A DNA stretch of 64,000 nucleotides. It comes from Paenarthrobacter sp. JL.01a (GTDB lineage: Bacteria; Actinomycetota; Actinomycetes; Actinomycetales; Micrococcaceae). Positions 52,361 through 60,115 of this stretch are shown piece after piece; position 1 is the stretch's first letter; each line of letters begins with the position of its first letter. Location of the stretch: positions 310,001-374,000 of the forward strand of contig NZ_CP104877.1 in the NCBI RefSeq assembly GCF_025452095.1, read 5' to 3'. The position numbers were made by a program, and so were the translations under genes. Below the pieces are notes generated by a model. The model ran no database searches. It was not told where the DNA came from and saw only the letters and a list, made by a program, of their open reading frames with translations.

Positions 52361-53356
52361 ATGCCCCGTTTCGCCCTCCTCGGAGCCGGTTTCATCGGTT
52401 CCGTCCATGCCGCAAACCTCGCCGCGCACCCCGGGATCGACTTCCGGTTGGTGTACGACGTCGACCAACAGCGGGCCGAGTCCCTCGCCGCTGCGCACGG
52501 CGCCTCGGCTGCCGCCTCGCTGGAGGAGGTCTTCGACCCCCGGGCGATCGACGCCGTCTTCATCGCCTCCTCCACCGATACGCATGCCGAGCACCTCCGC
52601 CGGGCCGCCGCCGTCGGAATTGCAGCCCTGTGCGAGAAGCCGATCGACTTGGACCTGGACCGGGCACGTGAGACCGCCGCCTTTGCGCACGAGAGCGGCG
52701 TGCCCGTCATGGTTGACTTCAACCGCCGCTTCGACCGCGACTACGCCGAGCTCAAGCGCGTGGTGGACTCGGGGGAGATCGGCACAGTGGAGCTCATCCA
52801 GCTCACTTCGCGCGGCCCGTCCATGCCGCCGTTGTCCTACATCGCCGTATCCGGCGGCCAGATGCGCGACCAGACCGTCCACTTCTTCGACCTCGCGCGC
52901 TGGCTTTCAGGCCTGGACCCGGTGGAGGTTTTCGCCACGGGTTCGGCCCTGGCGGAGCCCGGCATTGCAGCGTACGACGACGTCGACACCTCCGCGGTCA
53001 CATTGCGGCTCCCCGGCGGGGCGTTGGTCCAAATCGACTCCGTGCGCCACACCGGCTACGGCTACGACGAAAGGATCGAGATCATGGGCTCAAAAGGGAT
53101 GGTGGAAGCCCGCCGGCACCGGAACGGGGCGGTGTCCCGGTATTCGGGCACATCCGTGGTGGACGACGGGCTACACCCGGGCTGGTTCGAGCGTGTGCAG
53201 CCGACGTATGCCGCGGCACTCGCAGCGTTCGTGTCTTCCCTGGACGGAGGCGCCGCCCCGACGCCTTCCCTTGAGGACGGGCTGAAAGCCCAGGCCATTG
53301 CCGAAGCTGCCGTGCTTTCCCTCCGTTCCGGACGACTGGAACCCATCAAGTACTGA
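52361..53356 (+). CDS. Gfo/Idh/MocA family oxidoreductase (inositol-dehydrogenase-like)
   Basis: A 331-residue dehydrogenase. The Rossmann motif is FALLGAGFIGSVHAANLA, the cofactor motif is ALCEKPIDLDL, and the active-site stretch is QMRDQTVHFFDLARWLSG, as in myo-inositol 2-dehydrogenases. ATG 52361 is one base after the preceding stop. The order regulator-dehydrogenase-dehydrogenase suggests sequential oxidation of a polyol or keto-sugar. A palindromic repeat begins two bases after the stop. Confidence 0.92.
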   Translation: MPRFALLGAGFIGSVHAANLAAHPGIDFRLVYDVDQQRAESLAAAHGASAAASLEEVFDPRAIDAVFIASSTDTHAEHLRRAAAVGIAALCEKPIDLDLDRARETAAFAHESGVPVMVDFNRRFDRDYAELKRVVDSGEIGTVELIQLTSRGPSMPPLSYIAVSGGQMRDQTVHFFDLARWLSGLDPVEVFATGSALAEPGIAAYDDVDTSAVTLRLPGGALVQIDSVRHTGYGYDERIEIMGSKGMVEARRHRNGAVSRYSGTSVVDDGLHPGWFERVQPTYAAALAAFVSSLDGGAAPTPSLEDGLKAQAIAEAAVLSLRSGRLEPIKY

Positions 53357-53357
53357 A

Positions 53358-53423
53358 CCCAAGTAGGGGACAGCACATGTCGCACTGGGTGCTCGTAGCG
53401 ACGTTTGCTGTCCCCTAGTTGGG
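53358..53423. repeat. Extragenic palindromic repeat, copy 2
   Basis: Left arm CCCAAGTAGGGGACAGC (53358-53374) and right arm GCTGTCCCCTAGTTGGG (53407-53423) pair with one mismatch. The inner part TGTCGC pairs with GCGACG before a loop. Arms and loop (CGCACT, CTCGTAG) match copy 1 at 2902-2975. The right arm supplies the Pro-Asn-TAG end of the leftward TIM-barrel gene. Confidence 0.82.
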
Positions 53424-54209
53424 GGAGAAGGCGGCGCGGAAGGCGGCCAAGGCTGCATCTCCCGCTTCGACGCTCTCCCCGCCCACGGCTGCGGCTTCCA
53501 TGCCGATCACGCCCGTATATCCAGCCTCACGGAGTGCCTTGGCGATGATCGGGTAATTGATCTCCCCGGTCCCAGGCTCGAAGCGTCCGGGTACGTCGGC
53601 AACCTGGATCTCGCCCGTGAACGGTTGGGCCGCCCGGACCAGCTCGATCAGGTTCCCTTCGCCCATCTGTGCGTGGTACAGGTCCAGCATCATCTTCACG
53701 TTCGGATGATCCACTGCCCGGACCAGGGCAAGTGTGTCCTTCGCCCGGGCAAGCGGAATGCCGGGATGGTCGAGGATCGTGTTGAGGTTCTCGAGCGCGA
53801 ACGTGATGCCGTGCTTTTCGCCTAAAGCGCCGAGCCTCTCCAGTGTGCGGAGTCCGGTCAGCCACATTTCTCCCGTGGAGCGTTGGGTTGGCCGGACCGC
53901 GCGCCCGCCTTCGCCAAGCTCGGACGGGTGGACCACCATCCGCTCCACCCCCAGCTCCAAGGCGGTGGGGATCAGCTTTTCCGCGGAAGCCAGGACTTCA
54001 TGCGCGGTCAAGGGGTCGATCACGCTGCCGCCGAAGTAGCCGCTCATTGATGAAAACCTGGCGCCGGTTGCAGCCAGCGCGCCAATGTCCCGACCCCGGG
54101 TGTCCCACAGCTCTACCTCGAACCCGTGGTCGTGAATGCGCCGCACGCGATCGATCAGCGGCAATTCCCCGTAGACCATCTCTGCGCAGACGGCCAGGCG
54201 GAAGCTCAT
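53415..54209 (-). CDS. Hydroxypyruvate-isomerase-like TIM barrel protein
   Basis: A 264-residue AP-endonuclease-2/xylose-isomerase-like TIM barrel. The metal-site sequence FALENLNT, the KMMLDLYHAQMGEGNLIELV stretch and QVADVPGRFEPGTGEINYP match the hydroxypyruvate isomerase (Hyi) family. It should isomerise or epimerise a small keto-acid or keto-sugar. ATG 54209 overlaps the stop of the upstream dehydrogenase by four bases, so it is coupled to it. Its TAG stop is inside the palindromic repeat. Confidence 0.88.
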   Translation of the reverse strand: MSFRLAVCAEMVYGELPLIDRVRRIHDHGFEVELWDTRGRDIGALAATGARFSSMSGYFGGSVIDPLTAHEVLASAEKLIPTALELGVERMVVHPSELGEGGRAVRPTQRSTGEMWLTGLRTLERLGALGEKHGITFALENLNTILDHPGIPLARAKDTLALVRAVDHPNVKMMLDLYHAQMGEGNLIELVRAAQPFTGEIQVADVPGRFEPGTGEINYPIIAKALREAGYTGVIGMEAAAVGGESVEAGDAALAAFRAAFSPN

Positions 54210-55384
54210 GCCCGGGCCGCCTGAAGTGCGCGGGCCGTCTGAAGCTCCAGGGCCGGTTCTGCCGCCTGCAGCTCTGCGATCTCCGAAACCGCCACTGGCA
54301 GCCCGGTTTCGGCGGATCTGAACGCAGCCAAAGCAACGGCCAGTGCATTCCGCGCGTCCACTCCACCCGGCGCTGCCACGGTGGGAGCTGCCACAGCGGC
54401 AGGCGAGGAGGCCGCCGTCGTGCCTTCCGGCGCGTATCCACGGCGGACCGCAACGTCGTCCGCAAAGGCGGCGAGCTCTGCCGTGTAGGCGTCATGGAAG
54501 AGGTGGATGTTCAGGCGGGACGTCCCTGAGGTGATGCCGGCGGCGGTGTAGCTGGTGGCATTCGTGGCTTGGGGAGTGCCGGCGGTGACCATGCCGGCCG
54601 AACCAAAGACCTCGCCGCGGACGTCGTAGCCGTACAGTGCGTTGAAGTTCGCTTCGGCCACCGCGATGGCGCCATTGCTGTAAGTGACGGTCACGACGGC
54701 GGTATCCAGCAGGCCGCCGGCCTTCGCCTCGGGTGCCACCAGGGCATCGGCGACGGCATGGACCGTGACCGGGACGGCGCCGGGGTTGAGCCAGTTGAGG
54801 GTGTCGAAGTCGTGGATGAGGGTTTCCAGGAAGATGGTGCCCGGTGCGATGCGCTCCGGGTTGCTGAGTCCGGCCTTGGTGCCGGGATCGCGGGTCAGGG
54901 AGCGGAGCAGCTGCGGTGTGCCCACGGCGCCGTCGTCGATCAGCTTGCGTGCCGCCGCAAAGTCGGCGGAGTAGCGGCGGTTGAAGCCAAAGCGGAGTAC
55001 GACGCCGGCGCTCGCCGCCGCGTCGATGGCCGCGTTCAGTTCGGCGATGGTCCGTCCGCCCGGCTTTTCGCAGAAGACGTCCTTGCCCGCGTGGGCAGCG
55101 GCAGTAATGAGTTCCGCATGGAAGCGCATGGGCGAGGCGATGAGCACGGCGTCAACGTCAGGATCCGCCAGAACATCGGCCACGTCTGTACTGATCTTGG
55201 TTGTGCCAAGTGTGGTGGCGAGCTCCTGAATGGCAGGAAGGACGGGGTCGGCGATGGCTTCCAAGCGGGCATGGGGGACGCGGCGTGCGATGGATTCGGC
55301 GTGGAATTTGCCGATCCAGCCTGCCCCTAGCAGGCCGATGCGGACGGGGCGGTCTTCGGCCACCGGATGCTGGAGGTACGTCAT
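54206..55384 (-). CDS. Gfo/Idh/MocA family oxidoreductase (IolG-like)
   Basis: A 392-residue dehydrogenase. The N-terminal RIGLLGAGWIGKFHAESIAR and VFCEKPGGR motifs and the LETLIHDFDTLNWL active-site stretch resemble inositol 2-dehydrogenase. The last 60 residues are an alanine-rich extension beyond the usual family length of about 340. It heads a two-gene operon with the Hyi-like gene. Two identical LacI operators lie within 85 bases upstream of its start. Confidence 0.92.
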   Translation of the reverse strand: MTYLQHPVAEDRPVRIGLLGAGWIGKFHAESIARRVPHARLEAIADPVLPAIQELATTLGTTKISTDVADVLADPDVDAVLIASPMRFHAELITAAAHAGKDVFCEKPGGRTIAELNAAIDAAASAGVVLRFGFNRRYSADFAAARKLIDDGAVGTPQLLRSLTRDPGTKAGLSNPERIAPGTIFLETLIHDFDTLNWLNPGAVPVTVHAVADALVAPEAKAGGLLDTAVVTVTYSNGAIAVAEANFNALYGYDVRGEVFGSAGMVTAGTPQATNATSYTAAGITSGTSRLNIHLFHDAYTAELAAFADDVAVRRGYAPEGTTAASSPAAVAAPTVAAPGGVDARNALAVALAAFRSAETGLPVAVSEIAELQAAEPALELQTARALQAARA

Positions 55385-55403
55385 TGGGGCTCCTCTTCGA
55401 ATT

Positions 55404-55418
55404 TCTAGATCGTTCTAG
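55404..55418. promoter_or_regulatory. LacI operator copy 1
   Basis: TCTAGATCGTTCTAG, with core TAGATCGTTCTA (55406-55417). It is near-symmetric around CG and lies 20 bases upstream of the IolG-like start. Confidence 0.75.
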
Positions 55419-55452
55419 CTCATCTCATGGTTGCATGATCATGCCCCAAGTG

Positions 55453-55467
55453 TCTAGATCGTTCTAG
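55453..55467. promoter_or_regulatory. LacI operator copy 2
   Basis: Identical TCTAGATCGTTCTAG, 49 bases from copy 1 (start to start), in the same orientation. Confidence 0.75.
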
Positions 55468-55625
55468 TCCTGATTCTCTGCCGGAAACTCCTCGGCCAGA
55501 AAATTTTCTTCGGATCTCCGCGTCATGTTTTCGGGTATCGGAGTACATATCCATTGCCCATGTCATTGACCCGCGTACAGCGCCGTTGCCCTTTTCGGCT
55601 GCGTCGCGTGTCATCGGCACAGTTG

Positions 55626-55723
55626 GCAGCGATGGGTGTGGCGGGTTCTGGGGCCCGCCCGGGGCGCCATCGCTGCGTGAACGGGCTAGTGCGGTCGGTC
55701 GTCTGAGTCGCGACCGACCGCAC
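55626..55723. other. Two adjacent hairpins in the divergent intergenic region
   Basis: The first stem is GCAGCGATGG (55626-55635) with CCATCGCTGC (55667-55676), enclosing an inner GCGGG/CCCGC. The second is GTGCGGTCGGTCG (55689-55701) with CGACCGACCGCAC (55711-55723), 13 perfect pairs. No T-run follows. The remainder of the 413-base gap has only the LacI operators. Confidence 0.5.
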
Positions 55724-55757
55724 GACTCGATAAAGGGCCCGCCGCACTTCACCGGAA

Positions 55758-55769
55758 TAGATCGTTCTA
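55758..55769. promoter_or_regulatory. LacI operator copy 3
   Basis: TAGATCGTTCTA, the same 12-base core as copies 1 and 2, 28 bases before the LacI gene start. It suggests autoregulation. Confidence 0.75.
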
Positions 55770-55797
55770 TAGACTGGCTCCCGAACAGAGGAGAGCC

Positions 55798-56784
55798 ATG
55801 ACGGGCAAACGGCCTACCCTGATGGACGTAGCGGAGGCGGCTGGGGTTTCCCGAGCGCTGGTTTCCATCGTGATGCGGGATGCTCCCGGCGCGTCGGATG
55901 CCACCCGGCTCAAAGTGCGTGAAGCAGCCCGCGCACTCGGCTACAGACCCGACAGCCGTGCCCGCCTTCTCCGAAGCAGCCGCACGAGGCTCCTGGGGGT
56001 CAGCTTCTCCACAGCGCAGGCCTTCCACGCCGAAATCGTGGATGCCGCCTATGCCGGTGCCACCCTCCGGGGCTACGACATCGCCCTCAGCGCGGTGGCC
56101 AACGGACGCTCCGAAGAACGGGCAGTGGAATCGCTGCTGGATCTCGGCTGCGAAGCCCTCATCATGATTTCCCCGACCCTCGCAGAGCAGGAACTTGCCG
56201 CTTACGCTGCCCGGTTGCCCGTAGTCAGCCTCCTCCGGGACGACGTCGGCGATTCCTTGGACTCCGTGAGCAGCGACGACCACGCCGGCATCCGCCTGGC
56301 GATCGAGCATCTCACTTCGCTGGGTCATCGGCGCATCGCCCACGTGGACGGCGGCGAGACCGTCTCGGGGCCGCAGCGCAGAGAGGCCTTCGAGGATGAG
56401 ATGACGCGCCGGGGACTGCCCGCCCGCATCGTCCCGGGCGGCCCCACCGAAGAAGACGGTCTGCGCGCCGGGCGTGAGCTGCAGCAGGACTTGCCCACCG
56501 CCGTCGTGGCTTTCAACGATCGCTGCGCGCTGGGCGTCTGGGAGAGTTTCCGGGCGGCCGGACTTCGGGTTCCGGAGGACGTGTCGGTCCTGGGCTATGA
56601 CGACAGCCAGTTCGCCCGCCTCAGCTATGTCCAGTTGTCCTCCATCAGCCAGGACGCGCCGCTGCTGGCCCACGCTGCGGTGGACCGCGCCGTCGACCGC
56701 CTGGAAGGCACGACGCCGGCCACCCACTTGGTGCGGACACCGCACCTGGTGACCCGCCGAACCACAGGACCCGCGCCCGTTTAG
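55798..56784 (+). CDS. LacI family transcriptional regulator
   Basis: A 328-residue repressor. ATG 55798 is preceded by GAGGAGA. The helix-turn-helix is TLMDVAEAAGVSRALVSIVM, the hinge is RPDSRARLLRSS, and the effector domain contains DVSVLGYDDSQFARLSYVQL. Three copies of TAGATCGTTCTA in the upstream gap make it the likely repressor of both itself and the divergent dehydrogenase/isomerase operon. Confidence 0.93.
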   Translation: MTGKRPTLMDVAEAAGVSRALVSIVMRDAPGASDATRLKVREAARALGYRPDSRARLLRSSRTRLLGVSFSTAQAFHAEIVDAAYAGATLRGYDIALSAVANGRSEERAVESLLDLGCEALIMISPTLAEQELAAYAARLPVVSLLRDDVGDSLDSVSSDDHAGIRLAIEHLTSLGHRRIAHVDGGETVSGPQRREAFEDEMTRRGLPARIVPGGPTEEDGLRAGRELQQDLPTAVVAFNDRCALGVWESFRAAGLRVPEDVSVLGYDDSQFARLSYVQLSSISQDAPLLAHAAVDRAVDRLEGTTPATHLVRTPHLVTRRTTGPAPV

Positions 56785-56799
56785 GGCGGCAGTACCCTG

Positions 56800-58095
56800 C
56801 TACACGGCGTCGGGCTGGGTGTCCGTCGCTTCGGACGTTGCGGGCGTCAGTGGATTTTCGATCTCGTCCGTCATCATGCGTGCCGCGAAGACAGCCACGA
56901 ATGCCATGAACGGGCACACCAAGCCGGCCACCAGGAAAATCAGCCAGATCGGAACCACCTCGGCTACGGGCCCGGCGAGCGCCATCGAGACGGGCATCAA
57001 GGCCAGGGAAACAAAGAAATCCAGGCTCGAAATCCGTCCCAACAGATGCCTTGGGACGCGGCGTTGCAGGAGCGTGCCCCAGATGACGGTTCCCATGCCT
57101 TCCGTTACCCCGAAGATAAGCATGGCCGCTCCAAGCAGCCACACACTGTCCATGAACCCAATGGCGGCAACGGGCAGGCTGCCCAGCCCCCACGTCACCA
57201 CCATGACCGTCAGGTAGCGGCGGGGGAGGGGGAAGGATGCGGTTGCCAGTGCGGCCACAGCACTGCCGACGCCCATGACCGCGAGCAGGAAACCGAACAT
57301 CCTGGAGTCGCCACCGATCTGGTCGCGGACCACGAACGGCAGCAGGACCTCGATGGGCCCGATAAGGAACAGCACGGACAGGCAGGCCCATACCAGCGTC
57401 CAGAGCAGCCAGGGGGTGCGGACGGTGTAGCTGAACCCTTCGCGGAGGTCGCGGAGGAAGGACCTTGATGCGTTGTGATCCGGGGATGTTTCGGGGACGC
57501 CGGTATTCTGCCGGCCCAGGAAATTCAGGATCGCGAACGCCAGGAAATGGCACGCGGCCACCCCTGCGATTGAATGCGCAGGAGAGAAGGCCGCCACCAG
57601 GATGCCGGCGATCGCGGGCCCGGCGGCCTGTTGGAGAATGGGGCGGACGGTGCCTTCCATGCCGTTGGCTGCCAGGAGGTCCTCCGCCGGCAGTATGCGG
57701 GGAAGGAGTGCCGAGTAGGCGGGGAAGAAGAAGGCCTGGCCAACGCCAAGGACGAAAGCGCCGATGGCCAAGTGCCAGAGTTGAAGGACATTGAGCATGG
57801 CCAGCAGCGTGACCGTGGCTATCACGGCCAGGTTGGCGCCTTCAACGGCGATGATCAGGAGCCGTTGCGGGAACCGGTCTGCGGCGATGCCACCTGCCAG
57901 CACGAATCCGACCAGCCCCACACTCGCGGCCGTGGCCACCAACGACAACTCCAGCGGGCCGCCGCCCAGGTGGATGACCTCATACACCATTGCCACGGCC
58001 CACATGCCGGATCCGAAAATGGAAATGGACAGCGCAGAGATCAACACCCGGAATTCCCGGTGCCTGAAGGGGCGCAGCGCTCTCAGGGCGGCCAT
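56800..58095 (-). CDS. MFS transporter (MFS_3, EntS-like)
   Basis: A 431-residue membrane protein with twelve predicted helices. The N-terminus RHREFRVLISALSISIFGSG and the loop GGIAADRFPQRLL are typical of the MFS_3 branch, which includes enterobactin and drug exporters. TPWLLWTLVWACLSVLFLIG starts the second half. A short acidic tail follows. No siderophore genes are nearby, so the substrate is unknown. Confidence 0.9.
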   Translation of the reverse strand: MAALRALRPFRHREFRVLISALSISIFGSGMWAVAMVYEVIHLGGGPLELSLVATAASVGLVGFVLAGGIAADRFPQRLLIIAVEGANLAVIATVTLLAMLNVLQLWHLAIGAFVLGVGQAFFFPAYSALLPRILPAEDLLAANGMEGTVRPILQQAAGPAIAGILVAAFSPAHSIAGVAACHFLAFAILNFLGRQNTGVPETSPDHNASRSFLRDLREGFSYTVRTPWLLWTLVWACLSVLFLIGPIEVLLPFVVRDQIGGDSRMFGFLLAVMGVGSAVAALATASFPLPRRYLTVMVVTWGLGSLPVAAIGFMDSVWLLGAAMLIFGVTEGMGTVIWGTLLQRRVPRHLLGRISSLDFFVSLALMPVSMALAGPVAEVVPIWLIFLVAGLVCPFMAFVAVFAARMMTDEIENPLTPATSEATDTQPDAV

Positions 58096-58162
58096 TTCAC
58101 CAGCCTAGACCTGGGCTGGGACGCTGCGGAAGGCGGTCCCGCGCCTTGCGCGGGACGTCAGG

Positions 58163-58330
58163 TCAAGAAGCGCCCGACGGCGGCGCGTCGCCGTCGTCAA
58201 TGTCCGGACCTTCGGCAGGGTCCTGGCTGTGCAGGCCGGTGTCGTGCGGCTCCCAGCCTTCAGTTTCGCCCTCTGCCGGGGCGTCGGCGTGGTGCCGGAT
58301 AACGGGTTCGTTCTTGTCCGGGGCGTTCAT
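58163..58330 (-). CDS. Small acidic hypothetical protein
   Basis: A 55-residue protein from ATG 58330 with GGGAG eight bases upstream to TGA 58163. The sequence is rich in Asp, Glu, Pro and His (PVIRHHADAPAEGETEGWEP) with a tail DIDDGDAPPSG. It is probably disordered, with no membrane segment or cysteine. A GC hairpin with 9-base arms (58136-58144 and 58148-58156) follows its stop and may end the transcript. Confidence 0.6.
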   Translation of the reverse strand: MNAPDKNEPVIRHHADAPAEGETEGWEPHDTGLHSQDPAEGPDIDDGDAPPSGAS

Positions 58331-58524
58331 GACGGATACTCCCTGTCCTTGCTGGACTGCTTCCGTAAGTGCCCCAGTCTACGCCGGGAAGGTCGAATGT
58401 GGGGTCCGCTCTGCGCGGAATACTGTCCACAGGGGCCGCAGAACGGGCCTCGCAAAGCAGGAGTGTGGCATAGGCTAAAACCATCAGTTCCCTGAATAAT
58501 CAGAGCTGCCAAGGAGAGGTGAAC

Positions 58525-59343
58525 ATGCCCAAGCGCCCCAACCCGGCGGTGAAAATCGCCCAAGAGACGGCACACAACGCAGTCTTCGATGCCGAAGGCA
58601 ACACCAAGCCGGGAGTGCACAACGTGCTCCTGAAGGCAGTGGAAGTCCAGCGCCCGCTGGTCCTGGCGAATCTTCGCAGGCTGCAGCGCCGCTACCCCAA
58701 CGATTCGCCGGCGCAGCTGGCCGCCAAACTGGAGCGCCACTACCTGACCGCAGTGGCAGGCGGGGGAGCCGGGGTAGGTGCCATGGCCGTCGTGCCTGGC
58801 CTGGGTACCGCAGCATCGCTGGGTCTCTCCGCCCTGGCCACTGTTGGGTTCCTGGAGACCACCGCGCTGTACGCGTCCTCGCTGGCAGAGCTCCACGGCA
58901 TTCGGCTGACCGACCCCGAGCGCGCACGCACCATGGTCATGGCCATCATGCTTGGCGAGGAAGGAACCTCCCTGCTGGGCGCCCTGAGCGGCCAGTCGCT
59001 CGGCCGGGGCAAGGGCGTAACCAACGCCTGGGGCAAGACGCTGACCAGGAAGATTCCGGGCAGTGGCTTCGGCGTCGTCCGGGACGCCATCCAGCGGGCC
59101 TTCCTGAAGAACCTCATAAAGAAGCAGGGCACGGCCTTCCTGGGCCGCGCACTGCCGTTCGGCGTAGGTGCAGTGGTGGGCGGTGCCGGCAATATGATGA
59201 TGGGCCGTGCTGTTGTGGCCACAGCCAAGGAAGCGTTCGGCCCCCTGCCGGACACCATTCCAGGCGAGCTGCTGCCCAACGCAGGCAAAAATGTTCTTGA
59301 GAACCCGACCTTGGAAGGGGACAACAGTGGATTTGAACGCTGA
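58525..59343 (+). CDS. EcsC-like or related hydrophobic protein of unknown function
   Basis: A 272-residue protein from ATG 58525 behind AAGGAGAGG. Two glycine/alanine-rich hydrophobic stretches are visible: VAGGGAGVGAMAVVPGLGTA with the following 30 residues, and LPFGVGAVVGGAGNMMMGRA. The rest is basic. The layout recalls EcsC-family proteins, but the match is weak. Its end overlaps the pxpA start by 17 bases, which suggests co-expression. Confidence 0.65.
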   Translation: MPKRPNPAVKIAQETAHNAVFDAEGNTKPGVHNVLLKAVEVQRPLVLANLRRLQRRYPNDSPAQLAAKLERHYLTAVAGGGAGVGAMAVVPGLGTAASLGLSALATVGFLETTALYASSLAELHGIRLTDPERARTMVMAIMLGEEGTSLLGALSGQSLGRGKGVTNAWGKTLTRKIPGSGFGVVRDAIQRAFLKNLIKKQGTAFLGRALPFGVGAVVGGAGNMMMGRAVVATAKEAFGPLPDTIPGELLPNAGKNVLENPTLEGDNSGFER

Positions 59344-60076
59344 TCTGGGGGAGTCTTTCGGCTCCTGGACACTGGGCGACGACGCTTCCATGTTCCGCAA
59401 CGTGAGCAGCGCTAACGTGGCCTGCGGATTCCACGCCGGCGACCCCCTCACCATGCTGGACAGCTGCCGTGCCGCCTTCGAGCTCGATGTCCGGGTGGGC
59501 GCCCACGTCGGGTACCGGGACTTGGCCGGTTTTGGCCGGCGTTCTTTGGACATGACCTTCGATGAGCTGTTTGGCGACGTCCTCTACCAGCTCGGAGCCC
59601 TGGACGGGATGGCCCACGCGGTGGGGGCCTCGGTGGACTACGTGAAGCCGCACGGCGCCCTTTACAACAGGATCGTGCGCGACGCGGAGCAAGCCGAAGC
59701 AGTGGTCGCTGCCGTCCACGCCTACGATCCCGGTCTTCCCGTGCTTGGCCTTCCGGGCTCGGCCTGGATCACGCTGGCCGACGAAGCAGGGCACCCGGTC
59801 TTCCGGGAAGCATTCGTGGACCGGGCCTACCTTCCGGACGGGACACTGGTTCCCCGTACACAGGAAGGCGCCGTGCTGCACGATACCGCCGCTGTGGTGG
59901 CGCAGGCCGTGCGGCTGGCCACGCGCAAGGAAGTTGTGGCCATCGACGGTTCGGTTGTACCCGTCCAGGCCGATTCCCTGTGTATCCACGGCGACACCCC
60001 CGGCGCGGTCAACATGGCAGCAGCCGTTCGCGAAGGCCTTGAGCAGGCGGGCGTGAATATTGAGGCGTTTGCCTGA
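59327..60076 (+). CDS. pxpA: 5-oxoprolinase subunit A (LamB/YcsF family)
   Basis: A 249-residue PxpA. GTG 59327 is chosen because GGAAGGGG precedes it and because it gives the family start VDLNADLGESFG. The motifs ANVACGFHAGDP, VGAHVGYRDLAGFGRR, YVKPHGALYN and the end SLCIHGDTPGAV are all conserved. PxpA hydrolyses the phosphorylated 5-oxoproline product to glutamate together with PxpB and PxpC. The start lies inside the preceding gene. Confidence 0.94.
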   Translation: MDLNADLGESFGSWTLGDDASMFRNVSSANVACGFHAGDPLTMLDSCRAAFELDVRVGAHVGYRDLAGFGRRSLDMTFDELFGDVLYQLGALDGMAHAVGASVDYVKPHGALYNRIVRDAEQAEAVVAAVHAYDPGLPVLGLPGSAWITLADEAGHPVFREAFVDRAYLPDGTLVPRTQEGAVLHDTAAVVAQAVRLATRKEVVAIDGSVVPVQADSLCIHGDTPGAVNMAAAVREGLEQAGVNIEAFA

Positions 60077-60115
60077 TCTCGAGGGGACGGCAGAATTCGT
60101 GAGGAGGGAAGTCGC

